Program-made: the position numbers and the translations under genes
Notes under the pieces: model-generated
Databases searched by the model: none
Told to the model about the DNA's origin: nothing
Seen by the model: the letters and a program-made list of their open reading frames with translations, nothing else
In this document: positions 5,883-11,264 of the stretch, piece by piece
Numbering within the stretch: the first letter of the stretch is position 1
How the letters are laid out: each line of letters starts with the position of its first letter
Source: Candidatus Gottesmanbacteria bacterium
GTDB taxonomy: Bacteria > Patescibacteriota > Microgenomatia > 2-02-FULL-39-11
Assembly (NCBI GenBank): GCA_016204905.1
Contig: JACQJU010000053.1
Span: 1-11,264 of the forward strand
Reading direction: 5' to 3'
DNA length: 11,264 nt

Positions 5883-6395
5883 CTATCCAAAGATCCATCT
5901 ATCTCCCGATGAGGAACGCCGAAAATAAAGCCATCCCCCACCAAAAAAGATTTGGATGATCTTTCCCTCTGCTACTTCGATATCCACACGCTCTTCTCCA
6001 AACTGGAAATGCAGCTGAGTACCTCTGATTACTCCCGGATCATGGCGAAAAATGATCGGTTCTTCTTCACGTTCATAAGAGATCCAGATCGCCCCATCGG
6101 CCGAATCCTGACAGACATATATATCCACCAGAACACTCCCTACCCCGATCCCACAGGAGGGAAGCGTGATAATTCTTCGCCAATCGATACTATCTATTTC
6201 CAGATAGATAGGATCTGATTCCGGAACGAGTCGAATCCTCTCCTTTAAAGTTCGCGTGGGACTCGGCTTGGGAGTAGGCTGAAGATAAAGCGCTTTGACA
6301 GATGGTTGCCGATATAGCAGCAAGGGAGCCAAAGCCCCTAATACTGCGAGCGCCACCAATGTACTTACCCCGTATCTGAAGAGTTTCTTCTTCAT
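5883..6395 (-). CDS. Membrane-anchored or secreted hypothetical protein, 170 residues
   Basis: A basic start (MKKKLFR) precedes a hydrophobic segment at about 8-28, so the protein is secreted or anchored by its N-terminus. A short Pro/Thr/Lys-rich linker (about 39-50) leads to a beta-rich domain with two cysteines (C81, C95) that could form a disulphide. The end contains an aromatic and glycine-rich stretch, IFFGGGWLYFRR. I do not recognise a family and see no catalytic motif. The minus-strand ATG at 6395 has a good AAAGGAG about 5 bases upstream, and the gene ends at a strong intrinsic terminator, so it is a stand-alone unit. It belongs by its Shine-Dalgarno use and base composition with the two paralogues that lie downstream on the same strand. 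Confidence 0.65.
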   Translation of the reverse strand: MKKKLFRYGVSTLVALAVLGALAPLLLYRQPSVKALYLQPTPKPSPTRTLKERIRLVPESDPIYLEIDSIDWRRIITLPSCGIGVGSVLVDIYVCQDSADGAIWISYEREEEPIIFRHDPGVIRGTQLHFQFGEERVDIEVAEGKIIQIFFGGGWLYFRRSSSGDRWIFG

Positions 6396-6416
6396 GATGC
6401 TCCTTTCTCCTGATTA

Positions 6417-6440
6417 CTGGTTCATCTCATGATGAATCAG
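6417..6440. promoter_or_regulatory. Hairpin in the 5' leader of the 170-residue protein gene
   Basis: CTGGTTCATC (6417-6426) pairs with GATGAATCAG (6431-6440) around TCAT, a 10-pair stem with one G-T pair. It lies about 12 bases upstream of the ribosome binding site. A TATAAT on the minus strand at 6510-6515 could be the -10 box of a transcript that includes it. A regulatory role is only possible. Confidence 0.4.
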
Positions 6441-6526
6441 AGTCTGTCCAAAGCCTCGCATATTTGATAGCATGAGAGCAGTATGTAAAAGTACAAACTC
6501 AAGAGTGCTATTATACTAAATCAGCC

Positions 6527-6551
6527 AAAAAAACCCGCGAAACGATGACAT
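6527..6551 (-). repeat. Partial copy of the 5763-5787 terminator arm
   Basis: These 25 bases match 5763-5787 at 23 positions, including the A7 tract and CCCGCGA. The matching right arm is missing or degenerate; the palindrome bounding the transposase element begins about 20 bases later. As it stands it cannot form the same terminator. Confidence 0.65.
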
Positions 6552-6618
6552 AACTAGAAACTGCACCGATATCCGATCCAGGATCGGAATAGGTTTACGA
6601 AACTAGTTACAAAGAGGT

Positions 6619-7263
6619 TTATTCAAAAATAAGATGCTTAATTTGCTCCAAACTACGTTGATAATCCTTACGTGACAACACAAAGTTTTTATAACTTTCT
6701 ACCGTATTGAAATTCTCCATGACGGGTCTTGGATCTACAATATCAGATTTAATTTTCCCGGTGTAGATATTATAAGATGAATAAAAATAATCCTCAGGTC
6801 TTTCCTCTATATAGGAAGTTACAGGATTAAGATGAATATACCGTGAAAGGTGAACCAATTGTTCTTGTGTTTCAACATGCACCGCCTTAAACTTGTCTTC
6901 AAAGATATGTCCTCGTTTTTTATACTTAACACTAAAATAATGGGCAAAACTGTTGGAAAGTCTCTGAATAAACTGCTGGATACCTCGATCTCTTTCTTGT
7001 CTTAATGTGAAATGGAAATGACTCGGCATCACACAATAATTCACTATTGTGACTATATTTTGATCGAGATCCAACTTAAAACTTTGTCTACTTTTCCTGT
7101 AGATAGAGAATTTAGTAGGAGGCTTAGGCTGTAGATAAAACCGCACCGCATCAAGAAATATATCACACTCTCTTTTCCCTCTAAAGATTGGCGCTTTGTT
7201 GGTGGAACGATTATATATATGATAAAATTCTCCCGCGGCAAAAATTACTCTTCTACGTGGCAT
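6619..7263 (-). CDS. REP-associated (IS200-like, Y1 HUH) transposase 1
   Basis: The 214-residue product begins MPRRRVIFAAGEFYHIYNRS, the typical opening of REP-associated tyrosine transposases. It carries the HUH metal-binding motif HFH at 82-84 in MPSHFHFTLRQ. A candidate nucleophilic Tyr is Y109 in NSFAHYF, followed by KKRGHIFEDKFKAVHVE and the conserved RYIHLNPV at 141-148. Such enzymes cut and rejoin single-stranded DNA at short hairpins. Length is complete for the family and no frameshift is seen, so it may be active. It is homologous to the second transposase in this window but clearly diverged. The minus-strand promoter TTGACG-17-TATTAT ends 6 bases before the ATG, with no Shine-Dalgarno, which supports a leaderless message. 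Confidence 0.9.
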   Translation of the reverse strand: MPRRRVIFAAGEFYHIYNRSTNKAPIFRGKRECDIFLDAVRFYLQPKPPTKFSIYRKSRQSFKLDLDQNIVTIVNYCVMPSHFHFTLRQERDRGIQQFIQRLSNSFAHYFSVKYKKRGHIFEDKFKAVHVETQEQLVHLSRYIHLNPVTSYIEERPEDYFYSSYNIYTGKIKSDIVDPRPVMENFNTVESYKNFVLSRKDYQRSLEQIKHLIFE

Positions 7264-7269
7264 GAATCT

Positions 7270-7298
7270 ATAATATAGGGAAATACTACTTTCGTCAA
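7270..7298 (-). promoter_or_regulatory. Promoter of transposase 1, probably leaderless
   Basis: On the minus strand TTGACG (7293-7298) and TATTAT (7270-7275) are 17 bases apart, and the -10 box ends 6 bases before the ATG at 7263. The expected start of transcription coincides with the ATG. Confidence 0.7.
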
Positions 7299-7335
7299 GC
7301 AGAAACGATCCAGGATCGGAATAGCTTCGGAATAA

Positions 7336-8220
7336 CTATAGCTTGAGGCCTTTGAGGTAGTTCTTCAAATCTCCATTTATCTCTGGATGTCTCAAACCAA
7401 ATTCTATCACAGTTTTCAGATAGGCCAATTTATTCCCGGTGTCATAATATGTAGCATTCTTTATCTCACAGGCCAATACTTTTTCTATCTTGATCAGTTG
7501 ATCTATGGCCTCCGGCAGCCACAATTCCCCACCCTTACCGGGAGTAAGATTTTCTATGATAGGAAATATCTCTGGAGGCAAAATATAAGCCCCATGAGCA
7601 GCCAGATTGGATGGGGCACGATCAGGCTCGGGTTTTTCGACTATATCTTCTATCTCATAAACGTTATCTTTGACACTTTTTACCTTCGCTATCCCATAAC
7701 GAGAAAGGTCTTTTTTCTCTTTTATCCTCACACCGGAAATCACCGGTTTACCATATTCCTCATAAACTTGTATCATCTGTTTCAGTCTCGGAGGATCTGA
7801 GTATATGATCTCATCTCCCCATAGTACAGCAAAAGGTTCCTCTCCGATCACATTTTTTGCACAAAGTACTGGAGTAGCATTGCCATAGGGACCTTTCTGA
7901 CGAACATAGATAAAGTTGGCCATATTGGCTATTCTTCTTACCTCAGCCAGTTCCTTTTCCTTACCAGCCTCTTCGAGTCGTTTTTCTAGTTCAAAAGGAT
8001 AATCAAAATGATCCTCGATGCTCCTTTTATGCCAACCCGTAATCATGATTATATCTGTTATCCCAGAAGCCACTATCTCTTCCACCACATATTGGATCAC
8101 TGGTTTATCAACTATAGGAAGCATCTCTTTGGGCATCGCCTTGGTTTGAGGTAAAAACCGTGTACCAAATCCAGCGGCTGGTATGACAGCTTTGGTAATT
8201 TTGGGAAAGCTTTTAGACAT
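7336..8220 (-). CDS. galU: UTP-glucose-1-phosphate uridylyltransferase
   Basis: GalU makes UDP-glucose from UTP and glucose 1-phosphate, the entry point for surface glycans and sugar nucleotides. The 294-residue product has the nucleotide-binding AVIPAAGFGTRFLP (11-24), KEMLPIVDKP (31-40), the metal-binding D136 in LWGDE, VEKP (194-197), GKGGELWLPEAI (228-239) and YDTGNKLAYLKT (259-270), all in family order and at normal length. The usual GLGHAVLCAK motif reads GPYGNATPVLCAK, a variation I associate with CPR homologues. It acts in the cytoplasm and could feed the glycans processed by envelope enzymes such as the SGNH protein. It is divergent from secE. No clear -10 box or Shine-Dalgarno is seen near the start, so its promoter may lie further upstream in the repeat-rich gap. 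A transposase element sits just after its stop. Confidence 0.95.
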   Translation of the reverse strand: MSKSFPKITKAVIPAAGFGTRFLPQTKAMPKEMLPIVDKPVIQYVVEEIVASGITDIIMITGWHKRSIEDHFDYPFELEKRLEEAGKEKELAEVRRIANMANFIYVRQKGPYGNATPVLCAKNVIGEEPFAVLWGDEIIYSDPPRLKQMIQVYEEYGKPVISGVRIKEKKDLSRYGIAKVKSVKDNVYEIEDIVEKPEPDRAPSNLAAHGAYILPPEIFPIIENLTPGKGGELWLPEAIDQLIKIEKVLACEIKNATYYDTGNKLAYLKTVIEFGLRHPEINGDLKNYLKGLKL

Positions 8221-8232
8221 AAAAATTGACCT

Positions 8233-8322
8233 AATTGATCTAATTTCTAAAAAATACCCAATGACTAAATATTAGAAATTGGGGTTTGTTTAGATCAATT
8301 AGAAATTAGAATAATTAGAAAT
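8233..8322. repeat. AATTTCTAAT-type inverted repeats between galU and secE
   Basis: The divergent gap holds AATTGATCTAA at 8233-8243 and its inverse TTAGATCAATT at 8290-8300, with several TAATTTCTAA / ATTAGAAATT units (8241-8250, 8271-8280, 8299-8322). The same unit is repeated in direct orientation between secE and nusG. Confidence 0.6.
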
Positions 8323-8360
8323 TATTTAACTGTATCCGATCATATCACACTCCTTTTTCC

Positions 8361-8390
8361 TTTACAAATAACCTGATCTTATGGTAAACT
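8361..8390 (+). promoter_or_regulatory. Promoter of secE, probably leaderless
   Basis: TTTACA (8361-8366) and TAAACT (8385-8390) are 18 bases apart. TGG just before the -10 forms an extended -10 element. Only 6 bases separate the -10 box from the ATG at 8397, and there is no Shine-Dalgarno. Confidence 0.6.
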
Positions 8391-8396
8391 CCTTGT

Positions 8397-8585
8397 ATGG
8401 CCGCTTCCCCGGTTGTTTTTTTAAAAGAGGTAAAAACAGAACTAACCAAAGTAGTTTGGCCCACTCGTGCCCAGACGATCAAGTTTACATTTATAGTCAT
8501 AGCTATATCACTAATTCTTGGTGCTTATATCGGCGGACTAGATTTATTATTTACTAAATTGACGGATATACTGATTAAGAGATAG
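8397..8585 (+). CDS. secE: Preprotein translocase subunit SecE
   Basis: SecE clamps SecY in the SecYEG protein-export channel. The 62-residue product has the conserved amphipathic stretch FLKEVKTELTKVVWPTRAQT (about 8-27), where KVVWPTR is the family signature, followed by one membrane segment (about 29-50). This is the normal short, single-span bacterial form. It directly precedes nusG, the usual gene order. It would serve export of the many secreted proteins in this window. Confidence 0.95.
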   Translation: MAASPVVFLKEVKTELTKVVWPTRAQTIKFTFIVIAISLILGAYIGGLDLLFTKLTDILIKR

Positions 8586-8590
8586 TTAAA

Positions 8591-8621
8591 AATTTCTAAT
8601 TTCTAATTACTAATTTCTAAT
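8591..8621. repeat. AATTTCTAATT tandem units between secE and nusG
   Basis: Three overlapping copies of the AATTTCTAAT unit lie in the 98-base gap, followed by A/T-only sequence with AAAAATTAAAAATTAAA just before the nusG start. No promoter or ribosome binding site is clear, so nusG is probably transcribed from secE. Confidence 0.55.
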
Positions 8622-8683
8622 CAATGTTTAAAAATTTCAAAATTAAGAAATTAAGATTTGATTAAAAATTAAAAATTAAAGCT

Positions 8684-9286
8684 ATGTCAGATCAAGCTCA
8701 ACCAACAGAAAATAAACAAGAAGTAAAAACTGAAACGCCTCCAGCTACTCCCACCACTCCTCCCAAAGGTCGCTGGTTTGTAGTCCACACTTATTCCGGT
8801 CATGAAAACAAAGCATCTGCAGCGCTCAGACAGCGCGTCGATGCCATGAGACTAACTCACAAAATCTTTGAAGTCGTTGTCCCAACTCGAAATATCGTCA
8901 CCGTCAAACATGGCAAAAAAGAAGAATCCAAAGAAAAAATATTCCCTGGATATATATTAGTCCGTATGGATCTGGATGATGATTCCTGGTTGGCAGTCCG
9001 TACCACCCCGGGAGTGACTGCCTTTGTCGGGATGGGCAACAAGCCCACCGCTATATCTGACAAAGAAGTCGAAGCCATCATGCAGTTCATGAAGATCCAA
9101 GCACCCAAATTCAAAGCTAAATTCTCTGTCGGTGAAGCAGTCAAGATAATCGATGGTCCTTTTGCCGACTTTTTAGGCACAGTCGAGACGATCGACGATG
9201 CCCATGGCAAAGTCAGAGTCTTAGTCTCCATCTTTGGCCGCGAAACACCCGTAGAATTAGATTTCTTGCAAGTTAGTAAATTATAG
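8684..9286 (+). CDS. nusG: Transcription termination/antitermination protein NusG
   Basis: NusG binds RNA polymerase to promote processive elongation and links it to Rho or the ribosome. The 200-residue product has a disordered Pro/Thr-rich N-terminal extension (1-28), the NGN domain (about 29-136; RWFVVHTYSGHE, IFPGYILVRM, WLAVRTTPGVTAFVG) and a C-terminal KOW domain (about 147-200; FSVGEAVKIIDGPFADFLGTV). Length is normal apart from the extension. It ends FGRETPVELDFLQVSKL. A diverged second copy of the last 14 codons and a stop lies just downstream. The ribosomal protein genes rplK and rplA, which usually follow, are absent here. No Shine-Dalgarno is visible before the ATG. Confidence 0.95.
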   Translation: MSDQAQPTENKQEVKTETPPATPTTPPKGRWFVVHTYSGHENKASAALRQRVDAMRLTHKIFEVVVPTRNIVTVKHGKKEESKEKIFPGYILVRMDLDDDSWLAVRTTPGVTAFVGMGNKPTAISDKEVEAIMQFMKIQAPKFKAKFSVGEAVKIIDGPFADFLGTVETIDDAHGKVRVLVSIFGRETPVELDFLQVSKL

Positions 9287-9295
9287 TCGTGCCTG

Positions 9296-9310
9296 TCCGC
9301 CTTTGGCGGA
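9296..9310. repeat. Hairpin TCCGCC-TTT-GGCGGA
   Basis: A perfect 6-base stem with a three-base loop begins 10 bases after the nusG stop, at the left edge of the duplicated nusG tail. No T-tract follows, so it is a poor intrinsic terminator. It is of the small GC-palindrome type frequent in CPR intergenic DNA. Confidence 0.6.
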
Positions 9311-9354
9311 AAACACCAGTAGAGTTAGACATCCTACAAGTTGCCAAATTCTAA
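9307..9354 (+). pseudogene. Remnant: second, diverged copy of the nusG 3' end
   Basis: Read in the frame with a codon at 9310, this encodes KTPVELDILQVAKF and a TAA stop. That aligns with the true NusG end ETPVELDFLQVSKL at 10 of 14 residues, the others mostly conservative. At DNA level about 33 of 45 bases match, and many differences are third-position or synonymous changes. The copy therefore diverged while still under protein selection, rather than being a fresh tandem duplication. No start or upstream part of a second nusG is present. Confidence 0.75.
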
Positions 9355-9527
9355 ACAGCAAGGGGGTAAGCGAGTATTTATTTTGATAGACTATATCTTT
9401 TCCTTTTAGAAAATCTCTTCTACTTGATTTCTCTTTTTGGTTAATACTCTCTAGAGAAAAAGGGGGAGATAAAAAGATCACTAAAAAGATCACCCCAGAA
9501 AAAGATCACCCCAGGGGTGATCCCCTA
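9355..9527. repeat. Intergenic stretch with tandem AAAAAGATCACCCCAG units and the left palindrome of element 2
   Basis: A perfect 16-base tandem repeat AAAAAGATCACCCCAG occupies 9483-9498 and 9499-9514, with a further AAAAAGATCAC at 9471-9481. The second unit runs into the palindrome GATCACCCC-A-GGGGTGATC (9504-9522). The part before 9470 holds no gene or recognisable element. Confidence 0.7.
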
Positions 9528-9555
9528 TTGACACCCCAGGATTCTCTTGTATACT
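9528..9555 (+). promoter_or_regulatory. Promoter of transposase 2, probably leaderless
   Basis: TTGACA (9528-9533) and TATACT (9550-9555) are 16 bases apart, and the -10 box ends 6 bases before the ATG at 9562. No Shine-Dalgarno exists. The layout is the same as for transposase 1. Confidence 0.75.
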
Positions 9556-9561
9556 TTTAAT

Positions 9562-10227
9562 ATGCCCCGACGGTTTTACATACTCGCAAATGAACAGATT
9601 TATCATGTATTTAATCGCTCTATAAGTAAAACAGATATCTTCCATTCCCAACAAAACCTTACAAGAGCTCTACAAATCACTGAATACTACCGATTCCACC
9701 AGAGATATCGATATTCCAAATTTAGATCGCTAAAAGATGCTTCTATGCTTGATTATGAAAGGCATTATCGTAATCAACTGCCTCTTGTCGAAATTTATTC
9801 CTATTCTTATATGCCAAACCACTACCACTTCCTTCTGAAGCAAAAACAGGATAAAGGGGTACAGCTATTTATTGGAAATCTACAAAACAGTTTTGCAAAA
9901 TATTTCAACATTAAGAATTCAAGAGATGGAGGATTATTTCAAAATTCCTTTAAAGCGAAAAGGGTCGAAACGGATGAAGAATTTATTCACATATCCCGCT
10001 ATATTCATCTTAACCCAGTAACAAGTTACCTCATAGAATTTAATAAATTAACAACTTATCCATGGACTTCTTTCCCTATATATGCGGGGAACTCTCCTAG
10101 TAATTTTATAAACACATTATTTATTACACACCATTTTAAAACAAAGGAAAAATATATACAGTTTTGTGCCGACCAAGTTAACTATCAGCGCAATTTGAAT
10201 AAAATAAAACATTTACTAGTGGATTAA
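9562..10227 (+). CDS. REP-associated (IS200-like, Y1 HUH) transposase 2
   Basis: The 221-residue product opens MPRRFYILANEQIYHVFNRS, closely matching the other transposase. HUH motif: HYH at 87-89 in MPNHYHFLLKQ. Candidate catalytic Tyr: Y114 in NSFAKYF, followed by RDGGLFQNSFKAKRVE and RYIHLNPVTSY (146-156). It has an extra basic and aromatic stretch at about 43-72 compared with transposase 1. A TTG at 9547 would add five residues but lies next to and inside the -10 box, so the ATG at 9562 is the start; it also aligns with the start of transposase 1. Base composition is more AT-rich than nusG, consistent with recent arrival. The reading frame is intact. It sits between nusG and a converging EamA gene, where ribosomal protein genes would often be found. 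Confidence 0.9.
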   Translation: MPRRFYILANEQIYHVFNRSISKTDIFHSQQNLTRALQITEYYRFHQRYRYSKFRSLKDASMLDYERHYRNQLPLVEIYSYSYMPNHYHFLLKQKQDKGVQLFIGNLQNSFAKYFNIKNSRDGGLFQNSFKAKRVETDEEFIHISRYIHLNPVTSYLIEFNKLTTYPWTSFPIYAGNSPSNFINTLFITHHFKTKEKYIQFCADQVNYQRNLNKIKHLLVD

Positions 10228-10290
10228 TATGTCCTGAGGTGCAGCCTCGAGTTCACCCCTGGGGTGATTAACTGATTAACTCTCTGTACA

Positions 10291-11145
10291 TTAGCTCAAG
10301 CTGATCAGAACTATCCCACCAAGGGTCAAGAGGATGCCTATCCACTGCTGAGTATTTAATCTATCCCGAAAAACAAATCTCGACAGTACAACAAAAAGTA
10401 CTGGAGATGCTCCCGCAATCGGTCCCACCAGAGATATATTACCCTGCCCAATCCCGAGATAATATGCGATATACCCCCCAAACGCAAAAACTGCATGTAT
10501 AATTCCGCTTTTTATATTTATTTTATTTTGCATAACTTCCAAAACACCCTTACGAAATCTTCCTAAAAGTAATAAAAATGGTAGCATCAAAGAAACAGGC
10601 ACCATCGTCCAATACCATCCTATCTCCTCTATCGGTATTTTTATTAAACTTAGGTATACTCCCCATAATAACATTGTAATCATTGCATAAAAAACTCCCT
10701 TGTCGCTAAAAACCCCTTTGAGATTTCCCTTTAAAAGTTCCTTTAAACGAAGCGATGAAAGTATTATCCCAATACTTATGAAAATAATTCCCAAGGAAGA
10801 AAAAGGGGTCAATATCTCTCCAAAAAATAAAAGAGCAACCAAAACGGTTACCAACCCAAACGATCCTGCAATCGTACCATTTAATGAAACATTTCCGCTC
10901 TCAAAAGCTTTATAGAAGAAAAGAAATCCTACATTATCAATTATTGCCAGTAGAAAGGCGATAAAAAAATAATACAAATCAAAACGCCCAGCAAAGAAAG
11001 GTAAAAGGATAAGAGAATATGCTATACCGACCAATTGGACGATTATATATGTATAAAAATTTCCTATCTTGCGTGATGATATAGCGGCATAAAGATCAGC
11101 CACTCCCCACGACAAAAAAGCAATGAGTGCAAAAAAGATGGCCAT
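10291..11145 (-). CDS. EamA/DMT-superfamily transporter
   Basis: The 284-residue product is almost entirely hydrophobic with about ten membrane segments, arranged as two similar halves of five, each of the EamA type. Half one opens FFALIAFLSWGVADLYAA and ends near GIIFISIGIILSS; half two opens VFYAMITMLLWGVYLSLI and ends QWIGILLTLGGIVLI. The glutamate-containing LFFGEILTPFSSLGI turn before the last helix of half one, and its counterpart FVFRDRLNTQQWIGI in half two, are typical. The family exports or imports small metabolites such as amino acids or nucleosides; the substrate cannot be predicted. On the minus strand TATAAT ends 6 bases before the ATG at 11145 with no Shine-Dalgarno. Confidence 0.9.
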   Translation of the reverse strand: MAIFFALIAFLSWGVADLYAAISSRKIGNFYTYIIVQLVGIAYSLILLPFFAGRFDLYYFFIAFLLAIIDNVGFLFFYKAFESGNVSLNGTIAGSFGLVTVLVALLFFGEILTPFSSLGIIFISIGIILSSLRLKELLKGNLKGVFSDKGVFYAMITMLLWGVYLSLIKIPIEEIGWYWTMVPVSLMLPFLLLLGRFRKGVLEVMQNKINIKSGIIHAVFAFGGYIAYYLGIGQGNISLVGPIAGASPVLFVVLSRFVFRDRLNTQQWIGILLTLGGIVLISLS

Positions 11146-11151
11146 GAGAGA

Positions 11152-11180
11152 ATTATAAATGATGAATTATAAAGTATAAA
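11152..11180 (-). promoter_or_regulatory. Promoter of the EamA gene, probably leaderless
   Basis: Minus-strand TATAAT (11152-11157) ends 6 bases before the ATG at 11145. A weak -35, TTTATA (11175-11180), is 17 bases upstream of it. Confidence 0.5.
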
Positions 11181-11217
11181 TGAATGAAAAATTCTAAAAT
11201 TAATTAATTCTGAATTT

Positions 11218-11243
11218 ATTTTTACTTTTTACTTTTTAATTCT
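11218..11243. repeat. 26-base AT-rich direct repeat (second copy at 1-26)
   Basis: This stretch matches bases 1-26 at 25 of 26 positions, in the same orientation. Both copies are intergenic, T-rich, and made of ACTTT units. It is probably one of the dispersed AT-rich repeats of this genome; its true limits at the left are cut by the window edge. Confidence 0.55.
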
Positions 11244-11264
11244 TACTTTTAATGCCCAATATAC

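Larger units (their letters stand above)
6574..7324 (-). mobile_element. REP-associated transposase element 1 (about 750 bases)
   Basis: The transposase gene is bounded by two identical 19-base direct repeats, CGATCCAGGATCGGAATAG, at 6574-6592 and 7306-7324. The left copy lies in a near-perfect palindrome with a single central base, TCCGATCC-A-GGATCGGA (6572-6588); the right copy keeps 6 of the 8 pairs. Small palindromes flanking a single-gene HUH transposase are the hallmark of REP-associated elements. The element ends 12 bases from the galU stop. Confidence 0.65.
9504..10267 (+). mobile_element. REP-associated transposase element 2 (about 760 bases)
   Basis: The transposase gene is bounded by palindromes with a one-base centre: GATCACCCC-A-GGGGTGATC on the left (9504-9522) and TCACCCC-T-GGGGTGA on the right (10253-10267). 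The centre changes from A to T, so the two are in inverted orientation. The 8-base tandem TGATTAAC (10265-10280) overlaps the right end. True ends are not certain. Confidence 0.6.

Noticed and set aside
5693..5944. Open reading frame of 83 codons on the minus strand downstream of the 170-residue protein
   Set aside because: It runs through the intrinsic terminator with its T-tract and through two other hairpins, overlaps the end of the better-supported gene in another frame, has no ribosome site, and the protein shows no domain-like pattern.
9296..9310. Intrinsic terminator for nusG
   Set aside because: The stem is perfect but short and is followed by an A-rich, not T-rich, stretch on the plus strand.
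9281..9493. Minus-strand open reading frame downstream of nusG
   Set aside because: It covers the nusG tail scar and the A/T-rich repeat units in antisense; its protein is low-complexity and has no start signals.

Overview
The window looks like a chromosomal segment of a Candidate Phyla Radiation (Patescibacteria) bacterium, most likely a Microgenomates lineage. This is inference. It rests on small AT-rich genes, divergent but recognisable housekeeping proteins (RNase HII, GalU, SecE, NusG), many short secreted or membrane-anchored proteins of unknown function, IS200-like transposases of the REP-associated type, and intergenic DNA full of short palindromes (TGCGAAT/ATTCGCA arrays, CCTGCCGGCAGG, AATTTCTAATT arrays).

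Layout: (1) Bases 71-2853 on the plus strand hold three envelope-facing proteins: a membrane-anchored SGNH/GDSL hydrolase-like protein, a double zinc-ribbon protein with one membrane segment and a fibronectin-III-like tail, and a membrane-anchored beta-rich protein. (2) rnhB (2914-3729, minus) carries two in-frame palindromic insertions. (3) Bases 3796-6395 (minus) hold three secreted or membrane-anchored proteins. Two are paralogues with an HxxxH plus downstream E pattern that resembles zinc metallopeptidases but lacks the catalytic Glu. Each paralogue is followed at once by a near-identical 27-base stem-loop. Only these three genes have strong Shine-Dalgarno sequences. (4) A REP-associated transposase (6619-7263, minus) is bounded by 19-base direct repeats and sits just downstream of galU (7336-8220, minus). 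(5) secE and nusG follow on the plus strand. nusG is followed by a second, diverged copy of its own last 14 codons and stop. (6) A second REP-associated transposase (9562-10227, plus) is bounded by different palindromes, then comes an EamA/DMT transporter (10291-11145, minus).

Two themes run through the window. Most genes outside the 3.8-6.4 kb block have a -10 box ending 6-8 bases before ATG and no Shine-Dalgarno, which suggests leaderless transcription; the block looks different and may be acquired or expressed in another way. The second theme is palindromic elements: between genes, flanking transposases, behind genes as stem-loops, and inside the reading frame of rnhB, where they appear to be translated as extra loops. 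nusG and secE belong to the usual transcription/translocation operon, but rplK-rplA do not follow, so the locus appears rearranged at the nusG 3' end.
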